From assembly GCA_964439815.1 (NCBI GenBank), contig CAYTPO010000156.1:1-8481 (forward strand): a stretch of DNA of 8,481 nt, in the 5' to 3' direction. This DNA is from JALSHZ01 sp964439815. Its GTDB lineage: Bacteria > Pseudomonadota > Gammaproteobacteria > UWMA-0217. The position numbers and the translations under genes were made by a program. The notes beneath the pieces were generated by a model. That model saw nothing but the letters and a program-made list of their open reading frames with translations. It made no database searches and was not told the DNA's origin. Below, piece by piece: positions 1 through 6,393 of the stretch. Each line of letters begins with the position of its first letter. Position 1 is the first letter of the stretch.

Positions 1-69
1 TTGAAAGGGATATGAGGGGTACGAAAGAAAGATAATGAGGCAATAAAGTGGAAAACAGTGGCCATAAGT

Positions 70-88
70 AGTAATGATAATCATCTGT
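70..88. promoter_or_regulatory. Fur-box-like palindrome (candidate operator)
   Basis: The 19 bases AGTAATGATAATCATCTGT contain TAATGATAATCAT (72-84), identical to the central 13 bases of the classical Fur consensus GATAATGATAATCATTATC. The outer bases on both sides do not match. The core is itself a short palindrome, ATGAT-A-ATCAT. It lies about 420 bases before the first gene start and some 25 bases upstream of a possible -10 (TAATAC, 111-116), so it could control a promoter of this operon or one reading left out of the window. An AT-rich chance match is possible. Confidence 0.3.
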
Positions 89-421
89 GCTTCTGAATGA
101 TTGTCGTTATTAATACGGAAGGTGGTTTGGTTTTTTGTCAACCTATTCTCGGACAGCCTCCTAGTTCACGTTATCTGCCTGCCGGTCACCCAAAAATTGA
201 ACCGAAAAGCATCCTGTTTGTCGAATCTCATGATCTGACAGGCGATACAACGATATTCCACGTTACAAAGGTAAATGCATATATCACGCAGGTTGATGAG
301 CAAAGGTGCTTGCAGCATGCCCTGCACAAAGGACGCAATGCCGGGCACGTCGTCCCCCCCTTGCCCAACCTGCCTCGAATATGCCCCTACCTGCGCAACG
401 ATAATAACAAGCATCGTCGTA

Positions 422-462
422 ACTACTCAGCGGGCAATCCACATAAGCGGTAGCTGAGTAGT
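422..462 (+). promoter_or_regulatory. Leader inverted repeat with ops/RfaH-like core
   Basis: ACTACTCAGC (422-431) and GCTGAGTAGT (453-462) are perfect reverse complements, giving a 10-bp stem around a 21-base loop. The right edge overlaps GCGGTAGC (447-454), which matches eight consecutive bases of the ops element GGCGGTAGCGT, where the paused polymerase recruits the antiterminator RfaH in leaders of enterobacterial surface-polysaccharide operons. The element ends 46 bases before the chosen start of the carbamoyltransferase. There is no T-run after the stem on either strand, so an intrinsic terminator is unlikely. It could instead be an operator for a dimeric repressor or a translation-control hairpin. 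The inverted repeat is certain; its role is inference. Confidence 0.4.
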
Positions 463-508
463 CACGCATCGTCAATAAAAAATGACAGACTGCCAAGGCA
501 GGGGAACC

Positions 509-2239
509 ATGCAATCGAATACACAAAAACCACCAGCAGGCCTGGCGGCACCGGTCATCCTGGGGCTGAACTACGCCTTCCACGATTCATCAGCGTGTAT
601 CGTGCAGGATGGTGCACTGATCTGCGCCCTGGAAGAGGAGCGTTTTACCCGACACAAGCACTGTAACGACTTCCCGCTGCAGTCCGTCCAACATTGCCTC
701 CGGATTGCAGGCCTCGCTACCAGCGACATCACCCATGTGGCAGTTTCGATCAAGCCCTCTCTGCACTGGCAGCGCAAGCTGGCTTACGGGTTGCAACATC
801 TGCGCGGTGCGGCACCCTTCATCAAGCATGAGCTACTGCGAGCCTTCTGGCAGCAACGCGCACTCAAGGCCTGGCTGCAACAGACCTGGCCGGATGCCAG
901 CCACCGGCCCGAACTGCACTTCATCCCGCACCACCACTGCCATGCCGCAGGCACCTTTCTGGTCTCCCCGTTCGATTCAGCCGCCATTTTGTCGATCGAC
1001 GGTGCCGGTGAATGGTCCACCTCCTTTCTCGGGCACGGCAAGGGCAACACGGTCACCACTTTCGGCGAGTCGTTCTTTCCACACTCACTCGGTTCATTCT
1101 ACGAAGCAGCCACCGAGTTCTGCGGCTTTCAGCCCAACTATGACGAAGGCAAGACCATGGGGCTGGCCCCCTTTGGCGATCCCGACGTCTACCTGGAACA
1201 GTTCCGCGACATGGTGCATATCGATCAGGAGGGCGGCATTCATATCGAGCCTTCCTGGTTCAACTACCAGATGTGGGGCTACCAGCGCTGCAGCGAAAAA
1301 TTCACCTCAACCTTCGGCCCGCCGCGAGATCCTGCCGCCCCCTTCGAGCAGCGTCACTACGATGTCGCCGCAGCCGCCCAGCAGGTACTCGAAGAGGCCG
1401 GGCTGACTATGGCCCGCCAGCTGCACGAAAAGACCGGGGAGAAGCAGCTGGTCATTGCTGGCGGCGTCTCGCTGAACAGCGTGATGAACGGGCGCATCCT
1501 GCGGGAAACACCTTTCGAGGATGTCTATATCATGGCGGCCGCCGGGGACAACGGCACATCGATCGGAGCCGCCTTCTATCTGCAGCATGTCATTTTGGGA
1601 CAGCCCCGCAGCTTTACACACCTGAGCCCCTACGTCGGCACGGCCTACGACAACGATGCCATCAAACGGGTACTCGACGAAGCCAAGATCCGCTATGACT
1701 ATCACGAAGAGATCGCACCAGTGGCCGCCGAACTGCTGCATCAGCAACGCATCATCGGCTGGTTTCAGGGTGCCATGGAAATCGGCCCACGCGCCCTGGG
1801 CAACCGCAGCATTCTGGCCGACCCGACCAACCCGGACATGAAGGACAAGATCAACGCCGAGGTCAAGCACCGCGAGGCCTATCGCCCGTTTGCACCCTCC
1901 GCCATCCGCGAAGTACGCAACGACTATTTCGACATCGGGGTGGAAGATCCCTTCATGCTGAAGGTCTGCAACGTACTGCCCAACATGCGCGAGAAGCTGC
2001 CTGCCATCACGCATGTGGATGGCACCGCACGCCTGCAAACCGTCAGTGACGAGACCAACCCGTTGTATCATCGCCTGATCAGCCGATTCGGCGAACTCAG
2101 CGGCGTCCCCGTGGTACTCAACACCAGCTTCAATGTCATGGGAGAGCCGATCGTCGAGTCGCCACTCAATGCGCTGCGCTGCTTCTACTCCACCGGGCTG
2201 GACAACCTGGTGATCGGCAATTTCGTGGTTGCAAAATGA
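509..2239 (+). CDS. O-carbamoyltransferase, NodU/CmcH family
   Basis: Enzymes of this family use carbamoyl phosphate and ATP to form carbamoyl-adenylate, then pass the carbamoyl group to a hydroxyl of a sugar or antibiotic; they are cytoplasmic. I chose the ATG at 509 (576 aa) because AGGGG (500-504) lies just before it; an in-frame ATG at 482 would add nine residues but has no such site. The N-terminal Kae1/actin-like domain (about 16-365) shows GLNYAFHDSSA (19-29), EEERFTRHKH (42-51), the metal-binding histidine stretch HHHCH (141-145), LSIDGAGEW (161-169), MGLAPFGDP (217-225) and GGVSLNSVMNGR (318-329). The C-terminal YrdC-like domain (about 380-576) has GAMEIGPRALGNRSILADP (421-439), KHREAYRPFAPS (453-464) and LNTSFN (537-542). 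Length is typical and all usual motifs are present, so it should be active. It is the first gene of the operon; its stop overlaps the next ATG. The acceptor is unknown, but the neighbours suggest a surface glycan or glycolipid. Confidence 0.95.
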   Translation: MQSNTQKPPAGLAAPVILGLNYAFHDSSACIVQDGALICALEEERFTRHKHCNDFPLQSVQHCLRIAGLATSDITHVAVSIKPSLHWQRKLAYGLQHLRGAAPFIKHELLRAFWQQRALKAWLQQTWPDASHRPELHFIPHHHCHAAGTFLVSPFDSAAILSIDGAGEWSTSFLGHGKGNTVTTFGESFFPHSLGSFYEAATEFCGFQPNYDEGKTMGLAPFGDPDVYLEQFRDMVHIDQEGGIHIEPSWFNYQMWGYQRCSEKFTSTFGPPRDPAAPFEQRHYDVAAAAQQVLEEAGLTMARQLHEKTGEKQLVIAGGVSLNSVMNGRILRETPFEDVYIMAAAGDNGTSIGAAFYLQHVILGQPRSFTHLSPYVGTAYDNDAIKRVLDEAKIRYDYHEEIAPVAAELLHQQRIIGWFQGAMEIGPRALGNRSILADPTNPDMKDKINAEVKHREAYRPFAPSAIREVRNDYFDIGVEDPFMLKVCNVLPNMREKLPAITHVDGTARLQTVSDETNPLYHRLISRFGELSGVPVVLNTSFNVMGEPIVESPLNALRCFYSTGLDNLVIGNFVVAK

Positions 2240-2679
2240 CTGCGACAACACAACCCAACCGTCATATCCGCCGCACCACCGGAACGGGCTGGTTCAGCAA
2301 CATCCTCATCGGCTGGTTGATCGCCTATGCCGGTTACTTCGCCTTCCTGGTCAGCAGCGACAGTCTGCTCGGCATTCAGCTGATCAACAACGAATGGCTG
2401 TTTGGATCACACCACAAGCTGGCCACACAACTCCTGGAGATCATGATCGACAGCAGCTGGATCGTACTTCCTGTCATCGCCATTGCGGCGTTGACCATCA
2501 CCTTGCTCACCCATCGCTCACCCCGGATCGCGCTGCTGGTCATTATCGCAGGCAGCATCATCCTGCTCGCGGTGCTGCTGCGCCTGCACTTCAGCTGGCA
2601 GCAAACCCTCCCCTTCCTGTTCGCCTTTGCCAGCACATTGTTCGTTGTCTGGCTGCTGGCCATGAGGAGAGCCTCATGA
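2236..2679 (+). CDS. Small four-helix inner-membrane protein, unknown family
   Basis: The 147-aa product has a short positively charged N terminus (RHIRR at 9-13) and four hydrophobic segments at about 22-40, 74-92, 97-116 and 124-143, ending in the basic tail MRRAS. The loop between helices 1 and 2 (about 41-73) is the longest and contains SDSLLGIQLINNEW. Four helices with a basic N terminus and a basic end fit both termini in the cytoplasm and that loop in the periplasm. I recognise no family. It is not obviously the SxtJ-type membrane protein often found next to carbamoyltransferases, although size and position are similar. Its ATG overlaps the carbamoyltransferase stop, and its own stop overlaps the start of the exported caspase-like gene, so it may anchor or partner one of these. 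Reality as a gene is well supported by the double overlap and the clean membrane pattern. Confidence 0.85.
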   Translation: MTATTQPNRHIRRTTGTGWFSNILIGWLIAYAGYFAFLVSSDSLLGIQLINNEWLFGSHHKLATQLLEIMIDSSWIVLPVIAIAALTITLLTHRSPRIALLVIIAGSIILLAVLLRLHFSWQQTLPFLFAFASTLFVVWLLAMRRAS

Positions 2680-4181
2680 TCGGCTCGCGGCCTGGTTATC
2701 TATGTCTCGTCAGCCTGTTGCTGGCGTCCGCCCCGCTGTCCGCAGCCGACCATGCGCTGCTGATCGGTGGCGGGCCGGAGCCGGAACAGTCCCAGGTCTC
2801 CATCGAACGGAACATCATCTGGATCGACAGGCTGTTGCGACAGCGTGCCTTTGCATCACAACAGCTACTGTTCACCGCGGGTACCGACCAGGCCGTGGAT
2901 ATCATCGAGCAGCAACCCGACGACGCCAACATCCGGCACTGGCTGCCATTGGCAAGACTGTTTGGCGCCCAGCACGATGCACTGGCGCACTATCGACCCA
3001 ATGAGGTACCGCATATCGAAGGCCAATCCAGTGCCACCGAGGTCGCCAATACGCTGGCGCAATCCCTCGGCAGGCTGCAACAGGGGGACTCTCTGCTGCT
3101 CGTCTACAACGGACATGGCGGCTGGGAGTCTGACGATCCCAGCGAGAACACCCTGCGCCTGTGGGGCAACAGCCTGCTCGATGTCCGCAAGTTCTCCCGC
3201 ATTACCCGGCTGCGCCCAACCGGCACAACGCTGCGCTACATCATGCCGCAGTGTTTTTCCGGCGGCTTTGTCCGCAACATCGCCGACGATGTGGTTCACC
3301 CCGACCCGCAACATATCGACACGCAGCAGTGCGGCTTCTTCTCGGTGCCGGACAATATGGAATCCGAAGGCTGTACCCGCAGCATCGACTCCACACAATA
3401 CCGCGACTACTCGACCTGGTTTTTTGCTGCCCTGAGCGGCAACACCCGGCATGGCAAACCCATCAAGCCAGCGCTGCCAGCAGACACCCCCGTAACCCTC
3501 GCCGATGCCCATACCTGGGCCTACATCAACGGCGTCAGTACCGATATTCCGTTTACCAGCAGCGAGTATTTTCTCGAATTGTGGCAACCGTGGTACACAC
3601 GCTGGCATACGGCTGGTCAGCCCGACGAGAACAACCCCTATTACCAGACCGCCCTTGCATTGGCCAACAAACTGCAAATCCCCGTGGATACACCGGCAAC
3701 CATGGCAAAGGCAGCCATCGAGGCACGGCAGACACTTCGCGAGGCCATTGCCCGGACCAACGCCCAACTCGACGAATTGCGCGAGCAAGAGGCGGCCATT
3801 CGCAACAACATGCTGCAAACCTTCGACCAGCTTTGGCCTGCCGCCCGGCACCCCTACAGCGCAGCCTACCAGGCGCTGTTGCAGAATCAGGCCGAACAGA
3901 TGCTCGACTGGATCGCCCGCCATCCCCGCTACCCGGCACTGGAACAACTGCAACAGAAAATCGAACAGACCCAACAGCATCGCCTGGAGCTGCGACGCCA
4001 GGCCGCAGGTCATGCACGACTGCAACGGATGCTGAAACTGGCATCGATCCGCGATCACTTCGATCGTCAGGCGAATGCCGAGGCCCGCAGCACCTACGCG
4101 GCACTACGGCAATGCGAATCCTGGGCACTGCCCGAGCAGACACAGCAAATAGCGCCCGACTACACGAGCGCCTCCCGATGA
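2676..4181 (+). CDS. Exported caspase-like (clan CD, C13/C14-type) cysteine peptidase homologue
   Basis: The start at 2676 (501 aa) follows GAGGAGA (2664-2670) at good spacing and opens with a signal peptide: short n-region, hydrophobic LCLVSLLLASAPL (9-21), likely cleavage after LSA (21-23). The open frame runs further upstream to 2229, but that part is a shadow of the membrane-protein gene. After the signal comes a caspase-fold beta strand, HALLIGGG (26-33). The histidine motif is LLVYNGHGG (141-149, His147) and the cysteine motif YIMPQCFSGGF (188-198, Cys193), a complete His-Cys dyad. The residue before the cysteine is Gln192, where caspases and many relatives have a different, often acidic, residue. 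Cys219 and Cys233 could form a disulfide. Residues about 345-480 are helical and rich in Q, R, A and L, probably coiled coil. No lipobox or C-terminal anchor is visible, so it is probably periplasmic. Substrate unknown: it could mature a surface protein or act as a transpeptidase, as C13 GPI transamidase does. Confidence 0.85.
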   Translation: MIGSRPGYLCLVSLLLASAPLSAADHALLIGGGPEPEQSQVSIERNIIWIDRLLRQRAFASQQLLFTAGTDQAVDIIEQQPDDANIRHWLPLARLFGAQHDALAHYRPNEVPHIEGQSSATEVANTLAQSLGRLQQGDSLLLVYNGHGGWESDDPSENTLRLWGNSLLDVRKFSRITRLRPTGTTLRYIMPQCFSGGFVRNIADDVVHPDPQHIDTQQCGFFSVPDNMESEGCTRSIDSTQYRDYSTWFFAALSGNTRHGKPIKPALPADTPVTLADAHTWAYINGVSTDIPFTSSEYFLELWQPWYTRWHTAGQPDENNPYYQTALALANKLQIPVDTPATMAKAAIEARQTLREAIARTNAQLDELREQEAAIRNNMLQTFDQLWPAARHPYSAAYQALLQNQAEQMLDWIARHPRYPALEQLQQKIEQTQQHRLELRRQAAGHARLQRMLKLASIRDHFDRQANAEARSTYAALRQCESWALPEQTQQIAPDYTSASR

Positions 4182-5296
4182 GCACGGCAGAACGACACAT
4201 CGAGATGTACTCCGGCCTTACAGGTCTGGCCGCACTGCAGCACGACTGGCAGCAACTCCAGCAGCGGATACCACAAGCCACCTTCTACCAGAGTCATGCC
4301 TGGTTCTCCGCCTATCTGCAAACGCTGGAGGAGACACCCGACAAGCTCGATCTGGTTGCGCTGTATCAGAACCAGGAGTGTGTTGGCGTACTCCCGCTCA
4401 TGCAACGGCAACCGCAGCGCTCGCTGCTGCAACCCACGATACTGGAGATACCACTGCTGACCGGCATGGATCTGACCGCGCCTCCACTGGCCGCCGGACA
4501 ATCACTGGCCTCTTGGTGGCCGCTGCTGCGCAAGACCTTCAGCACCAGGGGGTTGCATCACTTCGTCATCCGGATGCACGGGGTACCCCTCGATGACGGG
4601 ACCCACGCGGCGCTACAGGAGATGGCGCCCTGGCAGATAGCGCGAGTCCAGGGACACACCTGCTGGTTCGACTGCAACCAGCCCGCAGAAAACTTGCAAC
4701 AGGCGTATACCACCCGATTGAAGAAAATCCTGCGCAAGGGGAATCGCGGTCTGGAAAAACTGGGTGCAGTAACCTTTGAGGCACACAGCAGCGGCTCCGG
4801 GCTGACACGGGCCTATGACAGCTTTCTGCAACTGGAAGCCTCCGGCTGGAAGGGGCGTCAGGGTTCATCCACCGCTCTGGCGCTGGATGAACGCTCACGG
4901 CTTTTCCACGAACGCTTTCTGTTTGCCGATGACACGACATTGCAGCCGCAGATCAACCTGCTGAAGGTTGCCGGCAAGCCCGTTGCAGCGCAGTTGTGCA
5001 TTGCCGACGGCCCTGCACTCAGCCTGCTGAAAATCGCCTTCGATCAATCGCTGTCACGACTCTCTCCGGGATCGGTACTGCTGGACCGGCTGCTTGCCAC
5101 CACTTGCGCTACTCACGCCAGCGACAAGATCAGCCTGATTACCGGCCAGCCCTGGATGGACAACTGGGGCGCCAAAAAAACAGCGGTTGCCGATATCTGG
5201 CTGTTCGGACGACGCAGTACCGCCATGCTCACGCGCTCGGCGTTGGGTGCGCGTGATCGGCTGCGTCCCCTGCTGGCACGGAGGGCTGCATCATGA
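4178..5296 (+). CDS. GNAT-family acyltransferase, CelD/BcsL (Acetyltransf_6) type
   Basis: The 372-aa product begins at the ATG overlapping the previous stop. It has the two-part layout of CelD/BcsL and FemAB-related proteins. The N-terminal half (about 10-165) includes TFYQSHAWFSAYLQTL (35-50), typical of the segment where these proteins begin. The second half has the hallmark basic helix TRLKKILRKGNRGLEKLG (179-196), then LQLEASGWKGRQGS (217-230), the strand LLKVAGKPVAAQLCI (261-275), LSLLKIAFDQSLSRLSPGS (281-299) and the closing ITGQPWMDNWGAKKT (321-335). Relatives transfer acetyl or other acyl groups to sugars, or amino acids from aminoacyl-tRNA, during polysaccharide and cell-wall assembly. 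No signal peptide or membrane helix is seen, so it acts in the cytoplasm. A second, distinct GNAT protein follows directly. The acyl donor and acceptor cannot be read from the sequence. Confidence 0.88.
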   Translation: MSTAERHIEMYSGLTGLAALQHDWQQLQQRIPQATFYQSHAWFSAYLQTLEETPDKLDLVALYQNQECVGVLPLMQRQPQRSLLQPTILEIPLLTGMDLTAPPLAAGQSLASWWPLLRKTFSTRGLHHFVIRMHGVPLDDGTHAALQEMAPWQIARVQGHTCWFDCNQPAENLQQAYTTRLKKILRKGNRGLEKLGAVTFEAHSSGSGLTRAYDSFLQLEASGWKGRQGSSTALALDERSRLFHERFLFADDTTLQPQINLLKVAGKPVAAQLCIADGPALSLLKIAFDQSLSRLSPGSVLLDRLLATTCATHASDKISLITGQPWMDNWGAKKTAVADIWLFGRRSTAMLTRSALGARDRLRPLLARRAAS

Positions 5297-6393
5297 CACC
5301 GTTCAGCCTGCAACTATCCCCCTGCGGCAGTACCGAACACCTGACGGATCTGAGGCAATTCGCACAACTGAACCTGCCGGTACCCCACAGTTATGCCAGC
5401 TGGCCCCTGCACGGACCTGAGCAGCAATGGCTTTGGGTCCGGGCCGTCGATCCGGCCGACAGGCTACTGATGGCCTTTGCCGTCGAGCTGCGCAACAGTC
5501 GCGCCCTGCCGGGTATGCGCATCGCCAGAATCTCACGCATGGGGCGGGCATTGCACGATCGGGCAGCACCGCTCGCGGGAGATATCCTCAGGGCCACCGC
5601 CCGCAAGATTCCCCGCGTATTGCGACTGGATGTACACCTGTTCGATGAGGATTCTGCTCGCAGAGAACGGTTTGCGACTGCAATCACGACGGCTGGCGGC
5701 GCACCCTCACACCAGCAAACCAACTATCAACGTACGCTGATGCTGCCCCTGGAACACAGCGACATCGAGCAGCTGTTCAGCAGCTTCTCTTCCCGCACTC
5801 GCCGCAACCTGCGCAAGACCGATCGACAGCCCCATCTGCAGACGGCACCCATCCTGTCGGTCGACTACACCAGCAGGATGCACCAGCTGCATGCAGCCAG
5901 CTTCGAGCGTACGACCGGGGAAGCCCCCGAGCTTGACGTACTCACCATGCTGACGGACGCCAGTGTCGGCAACCATTCGCTCCTGCTCGGTATGTTTGAC
6001 ACCTCCCGCAAACCGCCCGATGATCTGATTGCCTTTGCCTGGGCCGTCAATCATGGAGACTACGCCGTGTATGAACACGCTGCTTCCGAACGAATCAGCC
6101 ATGCCAGCGCCATTGCACCCGGTGCAGTGATCATGTGGCAACTGATCCGCTGGGCACATCAACGCGGTGCCCGCTGGTTCGATATGGGGGGTGTCATTCC
6201 CGCCGATGCGCCCGCCGATGACCCATTGCAGGGTATATCGGCCTTCAAGCGGGGCTTCACCCGCCAGGAGGTTGTCATTGCCACGGATTTCAGTTTTACG
6301 CCTTACCCTGTACTGCAAGGCCTGATCAACAGCGGACGAAAGATCATCACCGGTTCCAGGACGATTACTCGCCTGCCCGGGATGGCTCGATGA
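5293..6393 (+). CDS. FemAB-like GNAT-family transferase
   Basis: The 366-aa protein starts at an ATG overlapping the previous stop, with GGAGG (5280-5284) eight bases before it. It resembles the FemAB/FemX group of peptidoglycan-bridge and PEP-CTERM-associated transferases. An N-terminal half with the FemX-like strand MGRALHDRAAPLAGDILRA (83-101) leads to the basic motif SRTRRNLRKTDR (167-178), then LIAFAWAVNHGDYAVYEHAAS (245-265) and the C-terminal signature RWFDMGGV (294-301) followed by DPLQGISAFKRGF (310-322), which in this family closes the second GNAT fold. Known relatives add amino acids from aminoacyl-tRNA to lipid-linked peptidoglycan precursors, but many polysaccharide-locus members have no assigned reaction. 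There is no membrane helix. It shares the fold with its upstream neighbour but little obvious sequence, so the two probably have different substrates or form a heterodimer. Confidence 0.85.
   Translation: MTPFSLQLSPCGSTEHLTDLRQFAQLNLPVPHSYASWPLHGPEQQWLWVRAVDPADRLLMAFAVELRNSRALPGMRIARISRMGRALHDRAAPLAGDILRATARKIPRVLRLDVHLFDEDSARRERFATAITTAGGAPSHQQTNYQRTLMLPLEHSDIEQLFSSFSSRTRRNLRKTDRQPHLQTAPILSVDYTSRMHQLHAASFERTTGEAPELDVLTMLTDASVGNHSLLLGMFDTSRKPPDDLIAFAWAVNHGDYAVYEHAASERISHASAIAPGAVIMWQLIRWAHQRGARWFDMGGVIPADAPADDPLQGISAFKRGFTRQEVVIATDFSFTPYPVLQGLINSGRKIITGSRTITRLPGMAR

Larger units (their letters stand above)
1..481. other. Upstream leader / intergenic region without a convincing gene
   Basis: This stretch is visibly richer in A and T than the operon that follows, especially in its first 300 bases. 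Open frames exist on both strands, but none has a good ribosome binding site, a recognisable domain or codon use like the downstream genes, so I treat it as non-coding. It holds a Fur-box-like palindrome near base 78 and a 10-bp inverted repeat with an ops-like core near base 450, annotated separately. I see no sigma-70 promoter with two good hexamers at proper spacing. The best fragments are TAATAC at 111-116 as a -10 without a good -35, and TTGAAC (197-202) with TCGAAT (221-226) at 18-base spacing. The transcript start is therefore unknown, but a long 5' leader on the operon message is likely. Confidence 0.6.

Noticed and set aside
97..453. 118-codon open frame in the leader, plus strand
   Set aside because: No ribosome binding site before the ATG, no recognisable domain, composition unlike the operon genes, and it spans the inverted repeat. 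Other overlapping frames there (166-414 minus, 275-457 plus) are equally unsupported.
482..508. Longer N terminus for the carbamoyltransferase
   Set aside because: The ATG at 482 lacks a ribosome binding site, while AGGGG directly precedes the ATG at 509; the family's first conserved motif lies well inside either version. Not excluded.
1307..2251. 314-codon antisense open frame over the carbamoyltransferase
   Set aside because: It is opposite a gene with full family motifs; long antisense frames are expected in GC-rich coding DNA. The 397-codon frame at 2865-4058 minus is rejected for the same reason.
2229..2675. Upstream extension of the caspase-like reading frame
   Set aside because: Translation of this part is low-complexity shadow of the membrane-protein gene; the signal peptide and ribosome binding site place the start at 2676.
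2676..4181. Anti-phage defence system based on the caspase-like gene
   Set aside because: The protein has a signal peptide and its neighbours are glycan-type transferases; no sensor, toxin pore, CBASS or gasdermin partner is present.
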